Positions 1 to 6,646 of a stretch of 21,264 nucleotides of DNA are shown piece by piece. This DNA is from a bacterium (GTDB taxonomy: Bacteria > Chloroflexota > Dormibacteria > UBA8260 > Bog-877). Positions within the stretch are counted from its first letter, which is position 1. Every line of letters starts with the position of its first letter. The stretch covers positions 1 through 21,264 of the forward strand of contig JAKAVU010000009.1 of the NCBI GenBank assembly GCA_021817185.1. Reading direction: 5' to 3'. The notes below the pieces were generated by a model. That model had not been told where the DNA came from. It ran no database searches and saw only the letters and a list, made by a program, of their open reading frames with translations. The translations under genes were made by a program, and so were the position numbers.

Positions 1-383
1 CCCAGTACCAGCGCGGTCACCAACGCCGGATGGCGGATGGCCAGGTGCTGGGCGACCATGCCGCCCATGGATACCCCGAACACAGATGCCCCCCCCGGGG
101 CCAGCTCCGCTATGACCCGAGCCGCATCATCCGCCAGGAGCGCCATGTCGTACGGCCCCGGGGATGCGTCGGACAGGCCGATCCCGCGCTGATCGAGAAC
201 CAGGCACAACCACCGCTGCGAGAGCTCGCGGATGTTCCAGACAAAGGCGTGGTGATCGGTGCCCAACCCCGGGATCAGGAGCAGCGGGGGCCCGTCTCCG
301 ACCACATGCACCGCCAGCCGGACTTCCTTGGCCGCCTCGACCATCCGGGTGTATCCGTCCTCGGGCCACTCCACGCCTTCCAT
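1..383 (-). CDS. alpha/beta hydrolase, C-terminus beyond window edge
   Basis: About 127 codons of an alpha/beta-hydrolase-fold protein; the C-terminal part lies beyond the left edge. What I see: an oxyanion-loop type segment LLLIPGLG near residues 35-41, the strand-turn motif LDQRGIGLSD near 63-72, and a textbook nucleophile elbow GVSMGG (Ser about 105) followed by the helix MVAQHLAIRHP. The acid and His of the triad would lie outside the window. The substrate cannot be predicted; the family includes esterases, lipases, haloperoxidase-like and meta-cleavage product hydrolases. The start is the ATG at 381-383 and no strong ribosome binding site is visible. The gene diverges from rsmE across a gap of only about 50 nt. 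The fold is clear, the function unknown. Confidence 0.85.
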   Translation of the reverse strand, partial: MEGVEWPEDGYTRMVEAAKEVRLAVHVVGDGPPLLLIPGLGTDHHAFVWNIRELSQRWLCLVLDQRGIGLSDASPGPYDMALLADDAARVIAELAPGGASVFGVSMGGMVAQHLAIRHPALVTALVL

Positions 384-422
384 GGTACCGGCCGGCCCAA
401 GAGCGTCTCTGGGGCAGCCAAC

Positions 423-428
423 TAGACT
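423..428 (+). promoter_or_regulatory. candidate -10 box of rsmE
   Basis: TAGACT followed by exactly 6 nt and then the GTG start of rsmE. This is the geometry expected if transcription begins at the start codon, giving a leaderless mRNA. No Shine-Dalgarno sequence is visible before the GTG, and no good -35 box can be assigned. The call rests on spacing and on similar spacing before other first genes in this window. Confidence 0.4.
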
Positions 429-434
429 CGAGCG

Positions 435-1193
435 GTGCCGACCTTCTTTGTGGAAGCCGCGGATACCCGCGTCGGCGACCTGCTGGAGATCTCAGGCGAC
501 GATGCCTGGCACCTCGCCAAGGTCCTCCGGCTGGGGCGCGGAGCCACGATCACCCTGGTGCCCGCCGTGGGCACCGAGTGCGACGCCCTGGTCGAGCAGG
601 TCGGCCCCGACCGGGTGCTGGCCCGGGTGCTGGCGGTCTGCGCGTGCTCGCGCGAGCCGAGGGCCAACCTGCACGTCGTGCAGGCGATCCCCAAGGGGAC
701 CGGGATGGCGGAGGTGTGCGAGCGGCTCGCCGAGCTCGGCGCCCGATCGATCTGGCCGGTGGTGACCGAGCGGACCGTTCCCAAACTGGAGCGGGAGCGC
801 GCCCGGGCCCGCCAGCTGCGGTGGGAGCGCGTGGCCAAGGAGGCGGCCCAACTGTCACGCCGGCATCGGGCCCCAACGGTGCACGGGCCCCGGCTGCTGA
901 CGGAGGCGGTGGCAGAGCTCCGGCACCGGGATCCGGCCTGCCAGTGGCTGATCTGCGACCAGCCCGCGGCGAAGGCATCGCTGTCCTCGGTGCCCTGGTC
1001 GCCGGACCGGCCGACGGCTATCGTGGTGGGGCCGGAGGGGGGCTTGTCGCCGACCGAGATCGAGGCGATGCTAGGGAACGGGGCCGCGGTGGTCTCCCTG
1101 GGACCCCGCAATCTGCGCACCCTGCTGGCGGCGACGGTCGCGGTGGCGGTGCTGCTGCACCGCTCCGGCGACCTGGAGACCAATCGTCCATGA
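435..1193 (+). CDS. rsmE: 16S rRNA (uracil-1498-N3)-methyltransferase RsmE
   Basis: A 252-residue SPOUT-class methyltransferase, the usual length, predicted to methylate N3 of U1498 in 16S rRNA using SAM. An N-terminal PUA-like part (MPTFFVEAAD...HLAKVLRLG) leads into the knotted C-terminal domain. Family signatures seen: QAIPKGTGMAEVCERLAELG near 83-102, RWERVAKEAAQLSRR near 129-143, and the SAM-site loop VGPEGGLSPTEIE near 198-210. The last motif reads LGPRNLRTLLA (222-232), where the family usually has LGxRILRTETA, so the normally conserved Glu is Leu; activity is still likely. The start is GTG at 435, chosen because the protein begins with the family's typical Met-Pro-x-Phe-Phe. Its stop overlaps the next gene's start by 4 nt. 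The rsmE/hrcA-dnaJ association is common in bacteria. Confidence 0.93.
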   Translation: MPTFFVEAADTRVGDLLEISGDDAWHLAKVLRLGRGATITLVPAVGTECDALVEQVGPDRVLARVLAVCACSREPRANLHVVQAIPKGTGMAEVCERLAELGARSIWPVVTERTVPKLERERARARQLRWERVAKEAAQLSRRHRAPTVHGPRLLTEAVAELRHRDPACQWLICDQPAAKASLSSVPWSPDRPTAIVVGPEGGLSPTEIEAMLGNGAAVVSLGPRNLRTLLAATVAVAVLLHRSGDLETNRP

Positions 1194-2284
1194 AGTCACC
1201 CAACCCCCAGGGGCCCCTACCCGCGGCGACCCTCACCTTCGAGCGCGAGCTCCGCACGGGCTCGTACTTCATCAGCAACTCCGAGCAGCAATTGACCGAG
1301 GTCTCCTTCGAGGTCGAGCTGCGCCGGGATCCACTGACACGGCGAAGCGGGCGGGTGGCCCACTTCCAGGGGTTTCAACTGGTGCCGCCGGATCTGGCGG
1401 CCGCAGTTGCGGCGAGCCGTTCGCGCTGCCCCTTCTGCCCGGACCGAATTGAGCGCGTCACCCCACAGCTGGCCATGCGTTCGGGCGGCCACGGGCGCAT
1501 TCACGTCGGTCAGGCGGTCGTCTTTCCGAATTTGAGCCCCTATGATCGCCACAGCTTCGTGGACGTGGTGACGCGCGACCACTACGTCCGGCCTGAGGAG
1601 TTCCGACCCGACCAGCTGTGCGACAGCCTACTGGCCGCCCAGAGGTACTTCGGCGAGCTCCCCGCCCGCGCGGATGGCGCCTACGAGCTGCTCACGTGGA
1701 ACTACATGCCGCCCGCCGGTGCCACCCAGGTCCACCCGCATCTCCAAGGGTTTGTCACCGACCGACCGGGGACCCTCCTCGAAGAGGAGGTCCGCTGCGG
1801 ACTGGAGTTCTACCGGCACCGCCATCGCTCCTATTGGGACGTGCTGGTGGACGAGGAGGAGAGATCAACTGAGCGGTTCCTCACCAGAGCCAGCCACACG
1901 GCCTGGCTCACCGCCTTCGTCTCGCGCAGTGTGCTCTCCGACGTCTTCGTCATCTTCCCCTCCTGTCGCACCGTCACGGACGTGCCAGAAGAGGGGCTTT
2001 GGGAGTTCTCGCACGGACTCTGTGCCTGCCTCAGGTTCCTCGCGTCAGAGGGCGTCGCCGCCTTCAACCTGGCGTTCTATGGGGGACCCGGCGGCGACAC
2101 GCGCGATCGCTTTCGTCTGCACGCCCGACTCTCACCGAGGATCTACTTCAACCCCGCCATTCAGGGCTCCGACACCACCGCCTGGCACCAGCTGCTCGAC
2201 GAACCTTTCATGGTGCGCAGCCCCGAGGCCCTGGCCGCCGCCCTCAGACCCGCTCTGCAGGCGGCTCTGACTGGAATCCGCTGA
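1190..2284 (+). CDS. GalT-like HIT-superfamily protein (putative nucleotidylyltransferase)
   Basis: A 364-residue protein resembling galactose-1-phosphate uridylyltransferase and related HIT-superfamily enzymes. What I see: a CPFC zinc-type pair (Cys80, Cys83), the strand VFPNLSPYDRHSF near 111-123 with a possible zinc-ligand His121, and the catalytic-type motif HPHLQ (182-186). Canonical GalT has HPHGQ there, where the second His is the uridylylated nucleophile. The family transfers a nucleotidyl group between a sugar phosphate and a UDP- or ADP-sugar. No galK, galE or other sugar gene is nearby, so the sugar substrate is unknown; ADP-glucose phosphorylase or diadenosine phosphate chemistry is also possible. 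The start is the ATG overlapping the rsmE stop (ATGA), implying translational coupling; the open frame upstream of it runs through rsmE and is discounted. A hairpin follows the stop. Confidence 0.78.
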   Translation: MKSPNPQGPLPAATLTFERELRTGSYFISNSEQQLTEVSFEVELRRDPLTRRSGRVAHFQGFQLVPPDLAAAVAASRSRCPFCPDRIERVTPQLAMRSGGHGRIHVGQAVVFPNLSPYDRHSFVDVVTRDHYVRPEEFRPDQLCDSLLAAQRYFGELPARADGAYELLTWNYMPPAGATQVHPHLQGFVTDRPGTLLEEEVRCGLEFYRHRHRSYWDVLVDEEERSTERFLTRASHTAWLTAFVSRSVLSDVFVIFPSCRTVTDVPEEGLWEFSHGLCACLRFLASEGVAAFNLAFYGGPGGDTRDRFRLHARLSPRIYFNPAIQGSDTTAWHQLLDEPFMVRSPEALAAALRPALQAALTGIR

Positions 2285-2291
2285 AGGCGGG

Positions 2292-2315
2292 GGCTCCGGC
2301 AGCCCTGCCGGAGCC
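2292..2315. terminator. hairpin between convergent genes, possible bidirectional terminator
   Basis: A perfect 10-bp stem, GGCTCCGGCA/TGCCGGAGCC, with a 4-nt loop. It lies between the stop of the GalT-like gene and the hsp20 stop, which face each other. No clear T-run follows on either strand, so this is not a textbook intrinsic terminator, but position and stability fit a transcription end in a GC-rich genome. Confidence 0.55.
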
Positions 2316-2328
2316 CTGGCCTTCTAAA

Positions 2329-2847
2329 TCAATGCTGGGCAGTGCCCGCCTCGATCACCTGCGGCTCAGGAGCCGCCTCACCGCTGCTGACGGGAATCCG
2401 CCGCGGGGCAGGGGCCGCCTCCCGCGGAATGGTCACGGTGAGCACCCCGTTGGTGAAGGTGGCCCTGATCTCGTCCTCCTTCACGTCGTTCGGCAGGGTG
2501 AGCTGCCGGATCACGGAGTAGTTGGCCCGCTCCCGGCGCAGGTAGGTCCCCTCGTTCTCCTCCGAGTGCTCAACCTTGCGCTCGCCGCGGATGGTCAAGA
2601 CGCCCTGGTCAGCGGTGATCTCCACCTCTTCCGGCTTGAAACCCGGAACCGAGGCCTCGATCACAAACTCATTGTCCTTCTGACGGATGTCCAGGGGCAG
2701 GTAGGCGGTCGGCGCCGTCGTGGTGAGGCTCCTGGTGCCCACTCCCACCGGGGTCACCATCTGGCCGCTCCCGAAGGCCTCGTTGACCCAGCGGGACATC
2801 TCGTTCTGCAGGTTGAAAAGGTCGCTCCAAGGATCCCAACGAGCCAT
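2329..2847 (-). CDS. hsp20: Hsp20/alpha-crystallin family small heat shock protein
   Basis: A 172-residue small heat-shock protein, an ATP-independent holdase chaperone that captures unfolding proteins for DnaK/DnaJ/GrpE. What I see: an N-terminal MARWDPWSDLFNLQNEM segment of the type common in bacterial Hsp20s, an alpha-crystallin core from about residue 50 (DIRQKDNEFVIEASVPGFKPEEVEI...), and the family's C-terminal core motif ATFTNGVLTVTIPR near 130-143. A short Pro-rich tail containing RRIPV (an I-x-V-like oligomerisation motif) follows. The ATG has an excellent ribosome binding site, AAAGGAGG, with the AGGAGG core 7 nt upstream. It follows dnaJ by about 105 nt in the same direction, so it may be read through from hrcA-grpE-dnaJ or have its own promoter. 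Confidence 0.95.
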   Translation of the reverse strand: MARWDPWSDLFNLQNEMSRWVNEAFGSGQMVTPVGVGTRSLTTTAPTAYLPLDIRQKDNEFVIEASVPGFKPEEVEITADQGVLTIRGERKVEHSEENEGTYLRRERANYSVIRQLTLPNDVKEDEIRATFTNGVLTVTIPREAAPAPRRIPVSSGEAAPEPQVIEAGTAQH

Positions 2848-2889
2848 CAGAACACCTCCTTTACCTCATCTCTTCCCAGCTCACCTGGG

Positions 2890-2905
2890 GGGATGAAGCC
2901 ATCCC
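2890..2905 (-). other. small hairpin in dnaJ-hsp20 gap
   Basis: A 6-bp perfect stem, GGGATG/CATCCC, with a 4-nt loop in the 105-nt gap between dnaJ and hsp20. It could be a processing or attenuation point, or part of the hsp20 leader. It has no T-run, does not cover the hsp20 Shine-Dalgarno, and is too small to assign confidently. Confidence 0.3.
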
Positions 2906-2952
2906 GATTAGGCCATACCCACGCCCCTGGCGGGCCTAAACACCGGCTGCGG

Positions 2953-4068
2953 TCAGATGCCGATGGCGTCCTTGAGGTGTTCGAAAAACCCCTTCTTCAC
3001 CGGGTGGGGCTTGCCGTCGGGGGGAGCCAGCTCACGGAGCAGATGGCGCTGCCTTTCGGTCAGCTTGGTGGGGATGACGACCCGCAACCTGACCACCTGA
3101 TCCCCGCGGCGTCCGGTGCGGGGATCAGGTGCCCCCTTACCGGGCAACCGCACCTGCTCGCCGTACTGGGTACCCGGCTTGACGGTCATGGTGGCCGGCC
3201 CGTCCACGGTGGGCACCTCGATGGTGTCACCGAGGGCGGCCTGGGCGATTGAGATCGGGCACTCGTAGATGATCGTCATCCCCCGCCGCACCAGCTGCTC
3301 GTGGGGGCGCACGCCGATCACCAGGAAAAGGTCACCTGGTGGACCACCGCGTGGGCCAGCCGCACCCTCTCCGGGCACGCGCACCTGCATCTCGTTGTCG
3401 ACCCCGGCCGGGATCTGGACCTCGATTGACTTCTTGGCGTCGACCAACCCCTGCCCATGGCAAGTCGGGCAGGGAGACTCGATCACCTGGCCCTCTCCGC
3501 GGCAGCGCGGGCACGGTTCCACGGTCACCATCTGACCGAGCAGGGACTGCCGCACCCTCTGAACCTGGCCGCGGCCCTGGCACTCCGGGCAGACCGTGGC
3601 CTTGGTGCCCGCCGCGGCTCCGCTGCCGCCGCAGTCAGGGCAGGTGGCGGGCTTGGTCACCTCGAAGGTGCGGGTGACGCCGGTGATGGCCTCCTGGAAG
3701 TCGATGGTCACCTGCATGCGCAGGTCGGCTCCGCGGCGTGGCCCGCCGCGCTGGCGGGGTTGCGCCGCCCCACCGAAGAACATGTCGAAGAGGTCGAACG
3801 CGGACTGGAAGTTGAAGGCGCCGCCTCCACCGCCAAAGCCGTCGTCCACCTGACCGAAGGTGTCGTACCGCTGGCGCCGCTCCGGGTCCGAGAGCACCTG
3901 GTAGGCCTCACCCACCTCCTTGAAGCGCTGTTCGGCCTCGGGATCGCCACCGTTACGATCCGGGTGGTACTGCATCGCCAGCTTGCGGTAGGCGCGCTTG
4001 AGCTCCTCGGGGCTCGCCCGGCGATCTACCCCCAGCACCTCGTAGTAATCGCGCTTGGTCTTGGGCAT
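2953..4068 (-). CDS. dnaJ: chaperone protein DnaJ (Hsp40, type I)
   Basis: A 371-residue complete class I J-protein, the co-chaperone that delivers substrates to DnaK and stimulates its ATPase. Domains in order: J-domain (about 6-70) with the essential HPD triad at 35-37; a Gly/Phe-rich linker (about 74-100, FGGGGGAFNF...DMFFGG); a zinc-finger region (143-206) with all four repeats CPDCGGSG, CPECQGRG, CPRCRGEG and CPTCHGQG; then the C-terminal substrate-binding domains. The ATG shares one base with the grpE stop (TGATG), so translation is probably coupled. A GTG one codon upstream is an alternative start. There is no dnaK beside it, unlike the common grpE-dnaK-dnaJ order. Expression is likely governed by HrcA through the CIRCE before hrcA. 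Confidence 0.96.
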   Translation of the reverse strand: MPKTKRDYYEVLGVDRRASPEELKRAYRKLAMQYHPDRNGGDPEAEQRFKEVGEAYQVLSDPERRQRYDTFGQVDDGFGGGGGAFNFQSAFDLFDMFFGGAAQPRQRGGPRRGADLRMQVTIDFQEAITGVTRTFEVTKPATCPDCGGSGAAAGTKATVCPECQGRGQVQRVRQSLLGQMVTVEPCPRCRGEGQVIESPCPTCHGQGLVDAKKSIEVQIPAGVDNEMQVRVPGEGAAGPRGGPPGDLFLVIGVRPHEQLVRRGMTIIYECPISIAQAALGDTIEVPTVDGPATMTVKPGTQYGEQVRLPGKGAPDPRTGRRGDQVVRLRVVIPTKLTERQRHLLRELAPPDGKPHPVKKGFFEHLKDAIGI

Positions 4069-4697
4069 CACGCCGAGGCGCCCGCGTCGACACCCGGCGG
4101 CGGCGACTCCTCCGCCAGCCCATCCCCACCGGGCTTCGAGCCACCGGTCGGCGCCGCGTGGGCGACCGTCACCTGGGCTGGGCGCACGACCCGGTCATGC
4201 AGGCGGTAACCGGGCAGCAGCTCCGCCACCACCGTGTCCTGCTCCAAGCCCTCCCCGGGCACGGTCGAGACGGCGTCGTGAATCCGGGGGTCGAAGGCCG
4301 CGCCGACCGCGGGCACGCGCTCCACCCCCTGGGAGGCGAGCGCCTCCTGAAGCTGCCGGACCGTCAGCCGCAGCCCTTCAGAGAGCCCGTCCTTGGCCTC
4401 CGGATCGACGTGCTCGACGGCCCGGGAGAGATTGTCCAGCGCCGGCAGGATCGCGGTCAGCAGCGACGCCGCCGCGTAGCGGGCCAGATCCTGCGACTCC
4501 TGAGCCTTGCGGCGCTTGTAGTTCTCGAAGTCGGCGGCCAGCCGCTGGTAGGAAGCCGTCAACTGCTCCAGCTCGGTGCGCAGCTGGGCCACGTCCTCGG
4601 CCGGCGCCTCCGTCCCCACCTGGTGGTCCGGGGCGGCCGGCTCCGCCGCACTGTCTTCGATCGGCAAGTTGGTCTCCATCGGGTCAATCGGAATCAT
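4068..4697 (-). CDS. grpE: GrpE nucleotide exchange factor
   Basis: A 209-residue GrpE, the dimeric nucleotide-exchange factor that releases ADP from DnaK. After an acidic, Ala/Pro-rich disordered N-terminus comes the long dimerising helix (AQLRTELEQLTASYQRLAADFENYKRR), with the family hallmark ADFENYKRRKAQE near 54-66. The beta-rich C-terminal domain contains a DPRIHDAVSTVPGEG segment equivalent to the common 'P..HqAv...' region and ends with LPGYRLHDRVVRPAQVTVA. The ATG overlaps the hrcA stop by ATGA; an internal ATG at codon 7 is a weaker alternative because no ribosome binding site is near either one. It forms a tightly overlapping transcription unit with hrcA and dnaJ. Confidence 0.95.
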   Translation of the reverse strand: MIPIDPMETNLPIEDSAAEPAAPDHQVGTEAPAEDVAQLRTELEQLTASYQRLAADFENYKRRKAQESQDLARYAAASLLTAILPALDNLSRAVEHVDPEAKDGLSEGLRLTVRQLQEALASQGVERVPAVGAAFDPRIHDAVSTVPGEGLEQDTVVAELLPGYRLHDRVVRPAQVTVAHAAPTGGSKPGGDGLAEESPPPGVDAGASA

Positions 4698-5701
4698 GTG
4701 AGAAGTCGGCTGAGAGCCTCACCGGTGAGCTGCGAGACCAGCTGCAGCCGGGCCGCCACCCTGCCGTAGCGGATCCGCGTCGGACCCACCACTCCCAGGG
4801 TACCCCAGAGATGGTCTCCAGCACGGTAACTGGTCAGCACCAGACTGCAGTCCTGGAGCTCCTGGAGCCGGTTTTCGTGCCCGATCACGACCTGCAGCCC
4901 GACCCGGGGGGCGAGCTCGCTGACCACGGCGGCGAGGATGCGCTGCGCCTCCAGCACCTCCAGGACGGTCCGCAGCCGGTTGGGGTCCTCAAACTCGGGG
5001 TTGCGCACCAGGTTGCGGACCCCGTCGTGGATCACGAGCGAGGCCCTGGTCTCCATCTGCCGCAGCCCGCTGGCCAGTTCCTGCACAACCTGGGCGGGTG
5101 TCCCGGCGGGCGCCGCCAGCTGAGAGATCGCGCCCGCGGACATGCCCGCGTAGTGAGCTGTCAGCCGGTTGGCCAGCTGGGAAAGCGCCTCCTGATCCAG
5201 ATCGGCCCCCACCTCGACCACCCTTTGGTGCACCGCGTTGCCGTTGGCGACCGCGATCAGAAGGGCCTGCCCCGGCCTCACCAGGACCAGCTCGACATGC
5301 AACAGCCGCGCCTCCGACTGGGTCGGCCCGGTCACCAGGGCGACATTCTCACTGAGGCGGCTCAGGGTGGCCGCGGCCAGCTCGAGGATCGCCTCCACAT
5401 CCGGCGCGGCCCCCTCGAAGCTGTGGCGCACCTGTCGGCGCAGGGGCGGCTCGACGATCTCCTGAGGCAGCAGAAAGTCGACGAAGTAGCGGTATCCCAG
5501 ATCCGTGGGAATGCGCCCGGCCGAGGCATGCGGCTGCGCCAGGAAGCCGTCATCGACCAGCTCCGAGAGCTCGTTGCGAATGGTCGCCGAACTCAACTCC
5601 AGGAAGTATCGCGCCGCCAGGGCGTGCGACCCGACCGGGACCACGGTCTCGGTGTAGTCCGAGACCACCGCTCCCAATATCCGCTCCTTGCGCTGGTCCA
5701 T
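4694..5701 (-). CDS. hrcA: heat-inducible transcription repressor HrcA
   Basis: A 335-residue repressor of class I heat-shock genes that binds CIRCE operators and is controlled through GroEL in characterised species. What I see: an N-terminal winged helix (DQRKERILGAVVSDYTETVVPVGSHAL...LSSATIRNELSELVDDGFLAQPHASAGRIPTDLGYRYFVD), a near-perfect match to the family signature, followed by the GAF-like and dimerisation regions. The start is the ATG at 5701 rather than an in-frame upstream TTG/ATG-like position, because a GGAG ribosome binding site lies 8 nt upstream and the upstream alternative would start inside the operator. First gene of hrcA-grpE-dnaJ; the CIRCE 20 nt upstream indicates autoregulation. 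Confidence 0.96.
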   Translation of the reverse strand: MDQRKERILGAVVSDYTETVVPVGSHALAARYFLELSSATIRNELSELVDDGFLAQPHASAGRIPTDLGYRYFVDFLLPQEIVEPPLRRQVRHSFEGAAPDVEAILELAAATLSRLSENVALVTGPTQSEARLLHVELVLVRPGQALLIAVANGNAVHQRVVEVGADLDQEALSQLANRLTAHYAGMSAGAISQLAAPAGTPAQVVQELASGLRQMETRASLVIHDGVRNLVRNPEFEDPNRLRTVLEVLEAQRILAAVVSELAPRVGLQVVIGHENRLQELQDCSLVLTSYRAGDHLWGTLGVVGPTRIRYGRVAARLQLVSQLTGEALSRLLT

Positions 5702-5721
5702 GAGTGCGACTCCATTGTCAA

Positions 5722-5748
5722 TTAGCACTCTATGACCGTGAGTGCTAA
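5722..5748 (-). promoter_or_regulatory. CIRCE operator (HrcA binding site)
   Basis: A perfect controlling inverted repeat of chaperone expression: TTAGCACTC, a 9-nt spacer, GAGTGCTAA. It sits between the proposed hrcA -10 box and the hrcA start codon. It matches the consensus at every arm position, so HrcA repression of hrcA-grpE-dnaJ can be predicted with confidence. Confidence 0.97.
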
Positions 5749-5752
5749 GGCG

Positions 5753-5758
5753 AGTTTA
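5753..5758 (-). promoter_or_regulatory. candidate -10 box of hrcA operon
   Basis: TAAACT read on the minus strand, 4 nt before the CIRCE arm. Initiation 6-7 nt downstream would fall inside the operator, the classical arrangement for CIRCE repression. No convincing -35 box is visible at 16-18 nt. Confidence 0.4.
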
Positions 5759-5809
5759 GCACCGGTGTTCGTCAGGCATGGGTAACCGCGACCTTAGCCC
5801 GGCCTAATC

Positions 5810-5822
5810 TGGACAGCGTCCA
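5810..5822. promoter_or_regulatory. inverted repeat upstream of VIT1-like gene
   Basis: A perfect 5-bp inverted repeat, TGGAC-AGC-GTCCA, 8 nt upstream of the TAAGAT hexamer and covering where a -35 box would lie. It could be an operator for the transporter gene. It is short, so chance is possible. Confidence 0.3.
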
Positions 5823-5830
5823 AATTACGC

Positions 5831-5836
5831 TAAGAT
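5831..5836 (+). promoter_or_regulatory. candidate -10 box of VIT1-like gene
   Basis: TAAGAT followed by 6 nt and then the ATG, the leaderless-type geometry also seen before rsmE and pdhA. No Shine-Dalgarno precedes the ATG. TGGACA lies 15 nt upstream as a possible but closely spaced -35. Confidence 0.45.
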
Positions 5837-5842
5837 CTGCCC

Positions 5843-6634
5843 ATGTCCCCGCCAACCTCCCCGCGGACCGATGGCTGGCTCGCAGTCCTCAACCCGTTTC
5901 TGGACGCGGGGGGAACCGAACGCGAGCAGTTGGAGCGGCGGGCCGGGATCCGGGAGGTGGTCTTCGGGGTTCAGGACGGCATCCTCACCACCATGGGCCT
6001 CACCACCGGCGTGGCGACCGCGGCCGCCGGCGCTGCGGTCGCCCACACCACGATTCTGATCGCGGGATTGGCGGGTGCGCTGGCCGGGATGGTCTCGATG
6101 GGGACCGGGGCCTATCTGGCCGCTTGCGCCGAGCGGGACCTCAAACGGGCCGCGATCCACAAGGAGCGCGCCGAGCTTCGTAACCAGCCGGTCGAGGAGC
6201 ATCAGGAGATGGTCGAGATCCTGATGGAACGGGGAGTTCCCGAGACCACCGCCCACGAGCTCTCCCGGGCGCTGGCGGAGTACCCCCGGCTGTGGGAGGA
6301 GACCCACATCGAAAAGGAGCTGGGCATCCCCAGCAACCCCCAGGACTCGCCCGTCCGAGATGGGGTGGTGATGGCGGCCACCTTCCTCCTCGGCGCGGTG
6401 GTTCCGATCGTGCCCTTCATCTTCCTAACTGGGGGTTGGGCAATCGGACTGTCCCTCGGCCTCTCGGCGGTCGCCCTGCTCCTGGTGGGGATCGGCAAGG
6501 CCTGGATCATCGGCCAGCGCCTGGTGGTCGGCGGAGCTCAGGTGCTGGGTGTGGGGGCCGCTGCCGCCCTGGCGGGGTACATCCTGGGGGTGCTGCTGCC
6601 CCATCTGTTCGGGCTCCGACTGCCGGCCGCCTGA
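5843..6634 (+). CDS. VIT1/CCC1 family iron/manganese transporter
   Basis: A 263-residue membrane protein of the vacuolar iron transporter (VIT1/CCC1) family, proton-coupled exporters or sequestering transporters of Fe2+/Mn2+. What I see: the family's first helix motif REVVFGVQDGILTTMGLTTGV (about 37-57) with its conserved Asp-Gly; a second helix ending in MVSMGTGAYLAA (83-94), which contains the characteristic Met/Gly metal-site turn; and a Glu/His-rich cytoplasmic loop (about 98-165) typical of the VIT1 metal-binding domain. Three further hydrophobic segments lie at about 173-196, 198-224 and 231-256. The ATG at 5843 fits the family and a -10-like hexamer lies 6 nt upstream. It stands alone on the plus strand, dividing hemW from hrcA. 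Metal preference cannot be read from sequence. Confidence 0.9.
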   Translation: MSPPTSPRTDGWLAVLNPFLDAGGTEREQLERRAGIREVVFGVQDGILTTMGLTTGVATAAAGAAVAHTTILIAGLAGALAGMVSMGTGAYLAACAERDLKRAAIHKERAELRNQPVEEHQEMVEILMERGVPETTAHELSRALAEYPRLWEETHIEKELGIPSNPQDSPVRDGVVMAATFLLGAVVPIVPFIFLTGGWAIGLSLGLSAVALLLVGIGKAWIIGQRLVVGGAQVLGVGAAAALAGYILGVLLPHLFGLRLPAA

Positions 6635-6646
6635 GGCGCCTCAGGC
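6629..6646. terminator. 18-bp perfect palindrome spanning both convergent stop codons
   Basis: GCCTGAG-GCGC-CTCAGGC is perfectly self-complementary. It contains the TGA of the VIT1-like gene and, symmetrically, the TGA of hemW. As RNA it forms a 7-bp stem with a 4-nt loop on either strand. Likely a bidirectional 3'-end hairpin; no T-run follows. Confidence 0.5.

Noticed and set aside
164..1189. Long open frame in phase with the GalT-like gene, giving a 706-residue reading
   Set aside because: The upstream part is Gly/Arg/Pro-rich out-of-phase reading of rsmE and the opposite-strand hydrolase; the real gene starts at the ATG at 1190 overlapping the rsmE stop.
2848..2952. RNA thermometer in the hsp20 leader
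   Set aside because: The AAAGGAGG ribosome binding site has no convincing complementary strand nearby; only a small unrelated hairpin is present.
1999..3252. Long plus-strand open frame across hsp20 and part of dnaJ
   Set aside because: It is antisense to clearly recognised Hsp20 and DnaJ and has low-complexity His/Gly/Arg composition, the usual GC-rich shadow.
5716..5721. TTGACA on the minus strand between CIRCE and hrcA as a -35 box
   Set aside because: It lies inside the leader only about 15 nt before the start codon, with no room for a -10 and transcription start.
4055..5725. 556-residue plus-strand open frame
   Set aside because: Antisense of hrcA and grpE, Pro/Arg-rich, no homology signal.
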